A stretch of 64,000 nt of DNA from Verrucomicrobiia bacterium (GTDB taxonomy: Bacteria; Verrucomicrobiota; Verrucomicrobiia; Limisphaerales; UBA8199): assembly GCA_035946615.1 (NCBI GenBank), contig DASYZB010000055.1:1-64000 (forward strand), read 5' to 3'. Both the position numbers and the translations under genes were made by a program. Every line of letters begins with the position of its first letter. Within the stretch, counting starts at the first letter, position 1. Below the pieces are notes generated by a model. The model saw nothing but the letters and a program-made list of their open reading frames with translations, was not told the DNA's origin and searched no databases. Shown one piece after another: positions 44,028-52,877 of this stretch.

Positions 44028-44899
44028 TTGGCTCGGTGAAAGCCCCGTTCCAGAAAGACGCTGTCTTGCTGGCCGACATCGCCGCTGCGCGCAAGCGTGG
44101 GGCGGCGCGGCTCTGGTGGCTTGGTCAGAGCGGGTTTTTGCTGCATACCGAAGGCCGGACGGTCCTGATGGACCCTTACCTGTCAGACTCATTGACCAGG
44201 AAGTACGCCGGGACTGACAAGCCGCATGTTCGGATTACAGAACGCGTGATTGCCCCGGAGAAGCTTCAGGCAATTGATGTGATCACCAGCAGCCACAATC
44301 ATACCGATCATCTGGATGCTGAGACGCTCTTGCCGCTGCTGGAAGTCAACCCAAAGGCCCGGCTGGTGATTCCTCGCGCCAATCGCGGGTTCGTTCTGGA
44401 GCGCCTGGCTGGCGCGCAGTATTCCGGGGCTGGCGGAATGCCAATCTCGGAGCGGTTGATCGAGGTCGATGCCGGCCAAACCGCGGCTGCTTGCGGCATC
44501 CGAGTCACCGGGATACCGGCCGCGCATAACAGTGTCGAGCGAGACCAGCAGGGCCGTTGCCGATTCCTGGGATTCGTCCTCCAGGCGGGCGGCTTAACTC
44601 TCTATCACAGTGGCGACACCCTGTGGCACCAGGGGCTTGTTGCCGCGCTCGAACCGTTCGCGTTGGATGTGGCGCTGGTTCCGATCAATGGAAACAAGCC
44701 GGAGCGCCGGGTCGCGGGGAATCTCAACGGTATCGAGGCCGCGCAATTGGCAAAGGAGGTGGGCGCCAGGCTCGCGGTGCCGCACCACTTCGATCTGTTC
44801 GCGTTTAACACCGTCTCTGCGGATGAGTTCGAGGCCGAGTGCCGCCGCCTGGGCCAGAACTTTCGCACTCTCAGAAATGGGGAGGGCCTGGACCTATGA
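44024..44899 (+). CDS. Metallo-beta-lactamase-fold hydrolase, UlaG-like
   Basis: About 291 aa from the TTG at 44024, chosen because AAGGAG lies 8 bp upstream and the codon overlaps the MetE-like stop; a GTG at 44036 is the alternative. Metal motif SHNHTDHLDAETLLPLL (HxHxDH), then H-S-GDTLWHQGLV with the Asp ligand and PHHFDLFAF near the end. Related to L-ascorbate-6-phosphate lactonase UlaG. A lactonase role in the same sugar path is possible. Confidence 0.8.
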   Translation: MIGSVKAPFQKDAVLLADIAAARKRGAARLWWLGQSGFLLHTEGRTVLMDPYLSDSLTRKYAGTDKPHVRITERVIAPEKLQAIDVITSSHNHTDHLDAETLLPLLEVNPKARLVIPRANRGFVLERLAGAQYSGAGGMPISERLIEVDAGQTAAACGIRVTGIPAAHNSVERDQQGRCRFLGFVLQAGGLTLYHSGDTLWHQGLVAALEPFALDVALVPINGNKPERRVAGNLNGIEAAQLAKEVGARLAVPHHFDLFAFNTVSADEFEAECRRLGQNFRTLRNGEGLDL

Positions 44900-44910
44900 C
44901 GTCAGGCATT

Positions 44911-44956
44911 CATTGGCAGATTAAGGGTGTAGTTCATGTTAGGGACTCCTCAATAT
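44911..44956. repeat. 46-bp dispersed repeat, copy 1 (5' of oxidoreductase pair)
   Basis: Runs from CATTGGCAGATTAAGG to CCTCAATAT. It matches 47340-47385 in 40 of 46 positions, same orientation, without gaps. The two copies bracket the oxidoreductase pair exactly. The repeat includes the ATG at 44936, which argues for the later start at 44957. Confidence 0.65.
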
Positions 44957-46030
44957 ATGAAACTGCGTGTTGCCGGAATCAATTTTGACCACATGCACAT
45001 GGGCGACTTGTTGCGGATGGCCTTCGAGCATCCCGCCGCCGAGATCGTGGGCATTTGCGACCAGGCCCCTGCTCGCATGCGCGACGCAGTCCGCAATTTT
45101 CGAATCCCTGCGGAGCGCGTGTTTCGGGATGTGGAGGATTGCCTCGAAACCGCAAGACCGGACTTGGTCATCCTTTGCCCGGCAACCGCAAAGCATGCGG
45201 AATACGTCGAGCGAGTCGCGCCGTATGGGGCGCATTTGCTGGTTGAGAAGCCCTTTGCGGCCAGTGTCGAAGAAGGGGACCGGATGATTGCGGCCGCGCG
45301 GAACAATGGCGTTATGCTGGCGATTAACTGGCCCTTGCGTTGGGTGCCGAGCCATTGCACGGCTTATCGGCTCTTGCAGCAAGGCCTCATCGGCCAACTC
45401 GAGGAGGTTCATTATTACGATGGCAACCGCGGACCGCTTTGGCACACAGCCGACAAAATCGAGGTGCGCCCGACTCCGGCCAGAAAACGCAAGAGCTGGT
45501 TCTACAAAAGAGCCCTGGGAGGCGGTTCATTGCTGGATTACCTCGGCTACGGCACGACTCTAGGCGCGTGGTATCACGGGGGCGCCCGGCCTATCGAGGT
45601 CACCGCTGTAACCGATCTGCCCAACGGTCTGGAAGTCGATGAACACAGCATCACCATCGCGCGTTATGCCTGCGGCCTTTCAAAGTTCGAAACGCGCTGG
45701 GGGACTTTCACAGACCCTTGGGTTAAACAGCCTCAGCCGAAATGCGGATTTGTGCTCAAGGGAAGCGAAGGGAGCATCAGCAGCTACGATTATGAACCGA
45801 CCGTGCGGATCCAAACGCGAAAACATCCGCGAGGCAAAGACGTGCCGGTGGACAGACTGAAAGCGCCTTTCCAGAATCCTATTCAATACTTTATCGACTG
45901 CATCCGGCTCAACCGCACGCCGGAAGGGCCGCTCTCACCTGAGATTTCCCGAATTGGCCAGGAGATTGTCGATGCGGCCATGCTAAGTTCCAGGCTCAAG
46001 AGGACCGTCGCTTTGAGCCAGGCGCCATGA
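44957..46030 (+). CDS. Gfo/Idh/MocA oxidoreductase 1
   Basis: About 357 aa from the ATG at 44957; the earlier ATG at 44936 lies in a 46-bp repeat also found at 47340 without a gene. N-terminal Rossmann part with KLRVAGINFDHMHMGDLL and GICDQAP. The EKP motif is present as LLVEKPFAASVEEGDRMI. Substrate-side motif GGSLLDYLGYGTTLGAWYHGG carries the usual Asp/His region. It oxidises a sugar or inositol-like substrate with NAD(P). It overlaps the second oxidoreductase by 4 bp. Confidence 0.85.
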   Translation: MKLRVAGINFDHMHMGDLLRMAFEHPAAEIVGICDQAPARMRDAVRNFRIPAERVFRDVEDCLETARPDLVILCPATAKHAEYVERVAPYGAHLLVEKPFAASVEEGDRMIAAARNNGVMLAINWPLRWVPSHCTAYRLLQQGLIGQLEEVHYYDGNRGPLWHTADKIEVRPTPARKRKSWFYKRALGGGSLLDYLGYGTTLGAWYHGGARPIEVTAVTDLPNGLEVDEHSITIARYACGLSKFETRWGTFTDPWVKQPQPKCGFVLKGSEGSISSYDYEPTVRIQTRKHPRGKDVPVDRLKAPFQNPIQYFIDCIRLNRTPEGPLSPEISRIGQEIVDAAMLSSRLKRTVALSQAP

Positions 46031-47139
46031 AAAAGCTGCCCAAGCCCAATTATGCCCTGGAAGCCAAGGCTGTGACACGCCGCTTTCCGGCCCCACAGTT
46101 GCCTTATCAGCCGGGCCGGCCCAAACAGCGGCACCCCATCGGGCTCATTGGCTGTGGTGGGATTACGGCAAAGCACCTGGATGCCTACCGCGCTGCAGAG
46201 TGGGAAGTGGTCGCCCTCTGCGATCGAGTCGAGGCTGCCGCCCGTGCGCGGCGAGACGAGTTTTATCCAAACGCCGTGATTTGCGCCGATTACCGCCGGC
46301 TTCTCGAGCGTCCGGATATTGAGGTAGTGGACATCGCGCTGCACCCTGAACCGCGGGTCGCAGCTATCAAGGCAGCCCTCCAAGCTGGCAAACACGTCCT
46401 GAGCCAAAAACCTTTCGTTCTGGACCTGGACATCGGGGAACGGTTGGTGCGGTTAGCGCAGGATACGGGGCGCAAATTGGCCGTAAACCAAAACGGGCGT
46501 TGGGCGCCCTATGTGAGCTACATCAATCAAATCATTCGCACGGGGCTGATTGGCGAGGTGCAGTCGGTTTCCATGCGGCTCAATTGGGACCATACCTGGA
46601 TACGGGGCACCCCTTTCGAAGCCATCCATCACGTGGTGCTGTATGACTTTGGCATCCACTGGTTCGACATGTGCTCGCTATTCTTCCGAGGCGCAGCCGC
46701 CAAATCCGTCTTTGCGGCGATCGCATACGCGCGGAACCAGGAACTCAAACCGCCGATGCTGGGCGTCGCGACCGTAGTTTTTGATGCCGGAACGGCCAGC
46801 CTGAGCTTTGATTCCCACTCGAAGTTCGGACCCGAGGAAGCGTTTGTCATCACAGGCTCTGGTGGGACAATCCGGGCGCGAGGGCCCGTCTGCGCAGCCC
46901 ACGACATCACCCTCTTTACGAGGCGTGGTGTGGCCAAACCCAAGCTGGAAGGCAAATGGTTCAACGACGGTTTTCGCGGGGCGATGGCCGAGTTGCTCTG
47001 TGCTATCGAAGAGGAGAGGGAGCCTTCGAACTCAGCCCGCGAGAACCTGCAAAGCCTGGCCATTTCATTTGCCGCAATGCATTCGGCCAACACGGGCCGC
47101 AGCCAAATCCCAGGCCGTGTGCGGCAATTGCGCAACTGA
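46027..47139 (+). CDS. Gfo/Idh/MocA oxidoreductase 2
   Basis: 370 aa. GLIGCGGITAKHLDAYRAAEWEVVALCD starts the NAD(P)-binding domain (residues 38-66). EKP is replaced by SQKPFVLDLDIGE. The substrate side has HHVVLYDFGIHWFDMCSLF with Asp and His. It overlaps the first oxidoreductase by 4 bp (ATGA), so the pair is co-translated. Paired MocA genes are common in sugar and inositol catabolism clusters of the PVC group. Confidence 0.86.
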   Translation: MKKLPKPNYALEAKAVTRRFPAPQLPYQPGRPKQRHPIGLIGCGGITAKHLDAYRAAEWEVVALCDRVEAAARARRDEFYPNAVICADYRRLLERPDIEVVDIALHPEPRVAAIKAALQAGKHVLSQKPFVLDLDIGERLVRLAQDTGRKLAVNQNGRWAPYVSYINQIIRTGLIGEVQSVSMRLNWDHTWIRGTPFEAIHHVVLYDFGIHWFDMCSLFFRGAAAKSVFAAIAYARNQELKPPMLGVATVVFDAGTASLSFDSHSKFGPEEAFVITGSGGTIRARGPVCAAHDITLFTRRGVAKPKLEGKWFNDGFRGAMAELLCAIEEEREPSNSARENLQSLAISFAAMHSANTGRSQIPGRVRQLRN

Positions 47140-47339
47140 GTTTAACATAGCCTCCGTTTCTGCCCGAGGACCCGCCCGCCAATGGCTTTCATTTCTTCCG
47201 CTGTGTAAGTTCGTTGCCGTTAGGACGCTCCCCAGATTCGACCAGTTTGTTTGGCCAGGTGAAGCTATGAATTGGATTTGATAACTCTGCCCGGCGACGG
47301 CGCCGACAGCGCGGCGAGTCGGCAGGGGAGAGGGAGAAC

Positions 47340-47478
47340 CATCGGCAGATTAAAGAGGTAGTTCACGTTAGGGACCCCTCAATATCCCTCAAGCGTCGCT
47401 GCGCGACGCAAATAAATCGGCGGGCAATTCTCCGTGGGCCAAGGCCCACGGCTACCTTCAGTCATCGCTACGCGATGA
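47340..47478. repeat. 46-bp repeat copy 2 and three tandem hairpins
   Basis: The 46-bp repeat (47340-47385) leads into three perfect hairpins. The first is GCGTCGC/GCGACGC (47393-47399, 47403-47409), the second CCGTGGGCC/GGCCCACGG (47432-47440, 47443-47451), and the third TCATCGC/GCGATGA (47462-47468, 47472-47478). Stems are 7, 9 and 7 bp with loops of 3, 2 and 3 nt. The block sits between the convergent oxidoreductase and T6SS operons. The stretch 47140-47339 holds no gene. Confidence 0.65.
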
Positions 47479-47498
47479 GAGGGCCGGGCCAAACCGAT

Positions 47499-48023
47499 TC
47501 ACGTTCGAGTGGTGCTCGCGGGGAGAGGAATTAATTTAAAATACTTGGACCCAACCGCCGCGGGCTGAAGACCCTCGGACCGGAAGAGCTCAGTCAATTG
47601 GTTCAGGAGCTCGCCGGCGCTCAATTGGCCATCGCGATGGTACTCGATGCCCGAGTCCGCTTTTGACGCACGTTTGAGCAGATGCCAGCGGGTCAATCGG
47701 CCGTCTGAGAACTCATCGAGCCATTGAGCCGCGCCTTTTTGGGCCGGCAACGGCTCGCGCCCGGTCAATTCCGAGAACATCAGCAGCGCCTTGGACTTAT
47801 TGTTGGGGTCAACAAACGCGGTCAGTCTTTGGTTAGGTTCCAAGCCCTGGCGCAAGGTGATGGGTTTGTTGCGAGGGCCTGGCCCGGGTTCGTGCATCCA
47901 AGCCGAGCTGAGCAGGAAAGCGGATAATACAGCCAGAGCTATCAATCCCACGGCCAAAGTTGCGCCCCGGCGGCCTGTCACTACTGGGCTGTTGCAGAGT
48001 GCGAATGACCAATAGGTTCTCAT
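47499..48023 (-). CDS. Membrane-anchored small protein of the T6SS locus
   Basis: 174 aa. One membrane helix (LAVGLIALAVLSAFLLSSAW) near residues 24-43 is followed by a soluble part. KALLMFSELTGREPLP and ELLNQLTELFRSEGLQPAAV... KYFKLIPLP vaguely resemble secretin-type N-domains used in verrucomicrobial envelope proteins. It overlaps the DUF6931-like gene by 4 bp and is last in the operon. Could be an immunity or anchoring protein; no firm assignment. Confidence 0.5.
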   Translation of the reverse strand: MRTYWSFALCNSPVVTGRRGATLAVGLIALAVLSAFLLSSAWMHEPGPGPRNKPITLRQGLEPNQRLTAFVDPNNKSKALLMFSELTGREPLPAQKGAAQWLDEFSDGRLTRWHLLKRASKADSGIEYHRDGQLSAGELLNQLTELFRSEGLQPAAVGSKYFKLIPLPASTTRT

Positions 48024-48811
48024 CCGAGCGGGCTTTTGCCCGAGGCTATACTCAGCCCCATAGCAATGAAGGGATGCTGCTGCTGAAAGGCGTGGGCCTG
48101 GACGGCGGGGGGCACGGTCGGGGCGGGCGCCTGCGGCGCTTGGGGCGGCGCCACCTGTGGGGCTTTCAAGGAGGGCAGCGCGGCGGTGGGCGCTTTCAGG
48201 CTGGGGACTTGGGCTTTAGGGGCCGCCAGAGCCGGGTTGGCGTGGATGGACGAGGACATGAGCACTGAGGCAGTCACTGCGTGGGGCGTCATGCGCGGCA
48301 GTGCCGCAGCGCCCGAGGCCGCCCCCGAATCGGCGGGCGCTGAAGGTTGCGACCAGGCTGCTCCTTGAGCGGCCCAGGCCCCGGGGCCGCTAAAATTCGT
48401 CTTAGCGGCCGCCGCTCCAGCCGCCGCTTTGTTCGCCGGCGTCGGGCTTTTGACCCAGGCCTGGGCGGCCTTCATAGCATGCACGTCCTCAGCCGGTAAT
48501 TTGTCGGAAACCTTTTCCGCGCTTTGGGTCGCCCAGTGCACGCCGTCACGGTCGGGCATCCCGTGCGCGAGGGTTTTCACCATGTCATTCCCCAAGTGAT
48601 GATCCTGCAAGGCCTGCAAATGCTGAGCCGGCGTTTGCTGCGGAGTGAGCAGGGCCTGGGCTGCGGGGCTGAGCTGGGAATGCTGGGCGATCTGCGCCGC
48701 CGTGGGCGCAGAAATTTTTGGCAGTTGCGCCGGCACGGGCGGTGCCTGAACAGGTTGGACCTTGGGGACCGGCGGGCTTTGTGGTTTGAAAGGGTTTGTA
48801 AAGAATGCCAT
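48020..48811 (-). CDS. DUF6931-like Pro/Ala-rich protein of the T6SS locus
   Basis: 263 aa. A Pro/Gln-rich start precedes a helical domain: ALLTPQQTPAQHLQALQD, MVKTLAHGMPDRDGVHWATQSAE, DVHAMKAAQAWVKSPTPANK and GAWAAQGAAWSQPS. This order (L-T-P-x-x-Y/H-L, LAHxMP-R-x-x-V-WA, AAxxWVxxPT, W-AxAAxWS) is that of DUF6931, found near T6SS genes. The C-half is a Pro/Ala linker with a final FIAMGLSIASG. Its gap to the 758-aa gene is 7 bp. Role unknown; perhaps an adaptor or cargo chaperone. Confidence 0.6.
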   Translation of the reverse strand: MAFFTNPFKPQSPPVPKVQPVQAPPVPAQLPKISAPTAAQIAQHSQLSPAAQALLTPQQTPAQHLQALQDHHLGNDMVKTLAHGMPDRDGVHWATQSAEKVSDKLPAEDVHAMKAAQAWVKSPTPANKAAAGAAAAKTNFSGPGAWAAQGAAWSQPSAPADSGAASGAAALPRMTPHAVTASVLMSSSIHANPALAAPKAQVPSLKAPTAALPSLKAPQVAPPQAPQAPAPTVPPAVQAHAFQQQHPFIAMGLSIASGKSPLG

Positions 48812-48818
48812 GGAGGGT

Positions 48819-51095
48819 TTATTGCCGCTCTATTTTCATGTGGGCATTGATGTGCAGCACGACACGCACGCCCCCCTCGACTGTGTTTTGGGCCAGGCCA
48901 TCCGCGTCTGCGATGTACTGCAGAGGCGTCGTCTCAAGGCGCAGATCAAAATCCTTTGATTTTTCATCCGGCTTCATGAATTGAACAACGTCGCGCATGA
49001 CAACCTCGCGGCCTGTGGGGCAACCGATCAAAGCCGAGGCATCCTGCGAGCCCGCCGAATCACCAAGGGTTATCGGATCGTTCTCGTTATTGAACAACGG
49101 CAGGATTTTTGTGAACATTTCGCGCGCTACAGCGGAGGCAACATCCGAGTCCTTCTGATCGATGTGCTCTTTCCATTTAACCTCCTTTCGCGATCCGGTG
49201 AGCAAATCCAGCATCTCCCCACTCAAATCCTTAACCCAACCGGGACTGACTTTGCCAATTGCGCTGGTGAGAGGAGCCTTTGCCGACGCTGCCAATTGCT
49301 TGAGCTGGTCAGGCGTCATGAATTGGAAGATGCCTCCGACCCGCAGCGTGCGATCCTTGGTTGCGATGTTCTGGCCAGGTAACTCGGGTAACTTGGCTGG
49401 GTTCTTCTCCATCGCCTCCCCATAACCATTGCGGTCCAATCCGTGTACCTCGACGCGGAGCACACCGTCATCGGGCACGAACTGGGTGAGGCGCGGGTCC
49501 GACGAACTGATATCAATGTCTAGCTCTTTCTTGCCTTCCAACGGGGCAAAGAGGAAGCGGCCATTGACCCCGATGTTCATTCGAACATTATCAAAGCCAT
49601 GGTGAAAGTTGATCGCTTTCCAATCAAAGGTGACCTTCTTGACCAAATCCGCCTGAGTCCCTGTGGGGTCGAACCAGCCGAAGGAGGCACAGAACCCGTA
49701 CGCAGTCGCGGAGGAATTCACTTTAGATAACTCGACGGTGATCCGGACCTGGCGCTGGCGAGGTTTATTGGGATCGGCGATTTCAAGAAGCTCGAGCTTG
49801 GGCTTGAGATTCTGATCGAATTGAATGTCTCCGCCAAAGAATTCGCTGCCGGTTGGCAGGCCGAAGGGCGCCATCTCGAGGTCCATCAGCAACGTAGGGC
49901 GCAAAACGACATTGTTAGCCGGGAACTCGGGGGTATGGCCGATAGGCCATTTCAAGTCCACCGGGTCGAATGCTTCCGGCAGGTCCATCACGAAGGTATA
50001 GTCCTTGTCATTAAATCTCACTGCGCATTCGGTGTCTTTTTCACCCTGGCCCGCTGTGCCGAAATCCAGGTAGCCGCCCTTTTTGCACGCAAAGAAAAGG
50101 AAACGTGTGGCGGGAGTGGCGTGCTCGTTTTCCTGGAATTTGAATCCCTCGTACCGGGCTGCGGCAAAAGCTTTGACCGGGTGAAGTTGAGTCGGCATAA
50201 GGCCCTCGTTCTCACCTTTTTTCTCCAAGCTTGTCGTGTGGACGCAGTCATACACCCAGCGTCCACAAGCCCAGAAGTAGTCGCCCGCTGTGGGCCAGAA
50301 CGGCCACTTGGGATGAAAGAAGGCGCCCGGCAAACGCGGTTGCCCACCCCGATCGCCCGGTAAAACCCCGAAAGCACCCAGGTCAATCAGGCAAGCGATG
50401 GAATGAATGCCTCCGCTTCCTACCCTGTCCGGGTGATTAATATCGGTCGCCAGCGATAACTTGTGCGCCTCAGCTTCGTCGATCGCCTCCTCCTCGTCCG
50501 GTGTGGCCCTATTTCCAAGCCCCAGCACATAGGCATACCCATCAATTGGCGCGACATCAAATGCCCAGGGATACCAGCGGTTCCACTGAATATACGGTAT
50601 GGCTCGCATCAATTGAAAGCTGTCCCGCAGCAGTCCTTCGACCTCGCGCTCCACTTCCTTGCCCTCCTTGTTATCAAACTGCGGTCCATAATCTTTTCGG
50701 TCCACAGGCACCCAGGCGGGAATCGATTTGATATACTTGCCAAACAGGGCGCCCTCTACGGTATCGCTGATCAGTTTTGCTAGTTTCTTCTCCAAATCCC
50801 CTTCTATCTGTTTGGCTTGTTTGCTGAAGGCTCCCAGAATGCCCGTGATAATTTTCGGCAAAAGCTTTCCGATTGGGCCTGTTAATACGCTGACAATGGT
50901 ATCCACAAGCCCATTGGCCAAAATGTCGGCCAAGGCGTCTGTCTTGAAATCGCTGGGGGCTCGCGCTCCGCAGCGATAACCTTTGCCCGAAGCCGGTTCC
51001 CGTTCCTTGTCGAACTGGTCGGATTGGACCCGATGGAACAATTGCTGGTGGTGGTCGTCCCAGGGCTTCTTCTCGTTATCCAAATCTTTTAGCAT
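48819..51095 (-). CDS. Candidate T6SS effector, 758 aa, unknown fold
   Basis: Starts at the ATG at 51095 with CAGGAA 8 bp upstream; the TTG at 51101 is less likely. Residues about 50-118 are amphipathic helices with a hydrophobic stretch (LVDTIVSVLTGPIGKLLPKI) that could insert into membranes. Residues 170-320 hold a Trp-rich domain (WNRWYPWAFDVAP, then WACGRWVYDCVH at 275-286 and LHPVKAFAAARYEGF). The YDCxH and LHP residues are placed like metal or catalytic ligands. The last 400 residues are beta-rich. Position after vgrG, LysM and OmpA-like genes is that of a VgrG-delivered effector. No known toxin motif was recognised. Confidence 0.6.
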   Translation of the reverse strand: MLKDLDNEKKPWDDHHQQLFHRVQSDQFDKEREPASGKGYRCGARAPSDFKTDALADILANGLVDTIVSVLTGPIGKLLPKIITGILGAFSKQAKQIEGDLEKKLAKLISDTVEGALFGKYIKSIPAWVPVDRKDYGPQFDNKEGKEVEREVEGLLRDSFQLMRAIPYIQWNRWYPWAFDVAPIDGYAYVLGLGNRATPDEEEAIDEAEAHKLSLATDINHPDRVGSGGIHSIACLIDLGAFGVLPGDRGGQPRLPGAFFHPKWPFWPTAGDYFWACGRWVYDCVHTTSLEKKGENEGLMPTQLHPVKAFAAARYEGFKFQENEHATPATRFLFFACKKGGYLDFGTAGQGEKDTECAVRFNDKDYTFVMDLPEAFDPVDLKWPIGHTPEFPANNVVLRPTLLMDLEMAPFGLPTGSEFFGGDIQFDQNLKPKLELLEIADPNKPRQRQVRITVELSKVNSSATAYGFCASFGWFDPTGTQADLVKKVTFDWKAINFHHGFDNVRMNIGVNGRFLFAPLEGKKELDIDISSSDPRLTQFVPDDGVLRVEVHGLDRNGYGEAMEKNPAKLPELPGQNIATKDRTLRVGGIFQFMTPDQLKQLAASAKAPLTSAIGKVSPGWVKDLSGEMLDLLTGSRKEVKWKEHIDQKDSDVASAVAREMFTKILPLFNNENDPITLGDSAGSQDASALIGCPTGREVVMRDVVQFMKPDEKSKDFDLRLETTPLQYIADADGLAQNTVEGGVRVVLHINAHMKIERQ

Positions 51096-51110
51096 GAGCA
51101 ATTCCTGTAC

Positions 51111-52811
51111 TCAGGGCCGCGACTTTGCCGCCCCGGGTTGATCCGCCTTGGCTGGCGCCTTTTTGCCTTCTTCGTCGTCGGGCAAAGTGTCATGGACATC
51201 TCGCAACCGCTGCCGCGTGTCCTTATCCAGCACGCCGTCGCCTTTGCCCACCTTCTCGTTCAACTGAAAAACGCGGACCGCCTCCTTCAGGTCATCATCG
51301 TTCCACTCGGCGAACTCGCCCGGCCCATAACCCAGGTTATAAAGCCGTTGCTTGGCCGCCAGCTTAACCGTTTCATCGACGGTTATGTTGTCTTTCGTGT
51401 TCATTTCCACGAGGTCCCCTGCCTTGAGGGTAAACTTCGAGAACTTGGCTTCGTCCGCTTGGGACTCATTTTGCTTTTCCTGTTTCTGCTCAGGTGTGAC
51501 CCCTTTCGGGAGCGATTGGGTCACCTCGATTTTGAGTTCCATCGTTGTCTTATCATCAAAAACCGGCAGGCGAATCACGCCTTCGGCGTCGGTTTTGCCC
51601 CGAATGGTCGGAGCGGACGGCGTGTCGCCCATCGTGACAACAAACCGCTTATTGGCAAGCGGGTGGTCCTCCTTGCCAGGCAATGGGGGCTGGGTAAGGA
51701 CGCGAATCACCCATTGTTTGACGATGCCTTCGCAAGGGGAATTGCCCGCAATCCCATGGTAAAAACGGCAAGCAAAGGTCGGCGTTCGGCGCACACCGGG
51801 ATCCGTTGAACCGGCATTGCCTTGATTATCCTGATCGAAGCCGAACTTCTTATCGACTTCTGCGTCCGCTGCGCGTCGCTTGTCGCCATCCGACCAGAAT
51901 CGCGCATGGCAGGCTTGGACTGCATCACCCTGGTTTACGTGCGGGCAGGGCCATTTCTTGGGGTCAATATGGCTGCCGGGTTTGAACAAAAAGGCAATCA
52001 CCCGCCGGTTGATCTCATTGGCGGCGTCGCGGTCTTCTTTGCCTTTCTTCTTATCAGGCTCTGCGTCGAAATCGGCGAGTTTCTTCTTGGATAAAATCAG
52101 ATTCGGATTGAACTCGCCGCAACCTTGCATATCGCCCTTGCGTTCTGTACCTGCCCCTCGCGCTAGAAAGTCATTGGTTTTATCCAGAGTGAAGGGTGTC
52201 TCTTGTCCTTTAGGGTCTTTTCGGACACAGATTTTGTCCATGTATGCCTTGATCAACTCCCGCCGGGTCTGCCCCGCCGGTGGAGGATTATCGGGGCCGT
52301 TGACTGCATCCTGCATTTTCTGTGTGATTTCCTTGCCCCAGACGTCGCCGCCGAATCCCTGGTCCATTAACTGTTCCCAGGTCTTCACATCCCGGATAAG
52401 CGTTGCGTACACGGCTTTGACTCGCCGCTGGCTCAGGACGCTGTTGTAATCATCGCGCCCGACCGGGTCGGCATGACCGAAGATTGACAGCGGCGGCTTT
52501 TCTTTCTCGCCGCTCCCGTCGGGTTGAAGTGATTCGGCCAGCGCATCCCGCATATCGGCCAGCTTGCCAAAGCCCTTTTGGGAGTCCGGGAAGAGCAGGA
52601 ACGACGAATCAAAGTGAAAATGTTTGTCCGGCAGCGAGACGCACCCGACGACAATCAGCATCTCTTTAATGGTATTGAACGTTTTATCGTCAGGAAAAGA
52701 TGGCGCGACGTGCCGGGGGAATTCAACCTGAACCGGATGGCTCGCCGCCACAACGTCCTGGCCCAAATCCAGCGAGATGGCCTGTTTTACCGGTTCCTGC
52801 TTATCTGGCAT
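51111..52811 (-). CDS. OmpA-like and peptidoglycan-binding protein
   Basis: About 566 aa from the ATG at 52811 with AAGGA 6 bp upstream. An OmpA-C-like region lies near residues 95-170 (LPDKHFHFDSSFLLFPDS... PPLSIFGHADPVGRDDYNSVLSQRRVKAVYATL), with the peptidoglycan-contact pattern GHAD...N...LSxxR. A Cys-rich middle and an Ig-like segment (NKRFVVTMGDTPSAPTIRGK) follow. A PG_binding_1 domain (RLYNLGYGPGEFAEWNDDDL... AVRVFQ... DGVLDKDTRQRL) closes the protein. It has no signal peptide and no membrane helix, so it may be delivered with the spike rather than anchored. Sits between the LysM gene and the effector candidate. Confidence 0.75.
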   Translation of the reverse strand: MPDKQEPVKQAISLDLGQDVVAASHPVQVEFPRHVAPSFPDDKTFNTIKEMLIVVGCVSLPDKHFHFDSSFLLFPDSQKGFGKLADMRDALAESLQPDGSGEKEKPPLSIFGHADPVGRDDYNSVLSQRRVKAVYATLIRDVKTWEQLMDQGFGGDVWGKEITQKMQDAVNGPDNPPPAGQTRRELIKAYMDKICVRKDPKGQETPFTLDKTNDFLARGAGTERKGDMQGCGEFNPNLILSKKKLADFDAEPDKKKGKEDRDAANEINRRVIAFLFKPGSHIDPKKWPCPHVNQGDAVQACHARFWSDGDKRRAADAEVDKKFGFDQDNQGNAGSTDPGVRRTPTFACRFYHGIAGNSPCEGIVKQWVIRVLTQPPLPGKEDHPLANKRFVVTMGDTPSAPTIRGKTDAEGVIRLPVFDDKTTMELKIEVTQSLPKGVTPEQKQEKQNESQADEAKFSKFTLKAGDLVEMNTKDNITVDETVKLAAKQRLYNLGYGPGEFAEWNDDDLKEAVRVFQLNEKVGKGDGVLDKDTRQRLRDVHDTLPDDEEGKKAPAKADQPGAAKSRP

Positions 52812-52877
52812 ACTTTTCCTTATAGCCGCACTATTAGCTGCCGGTTTTCTCACCGACAATTCTCACTCGCATCCGAA

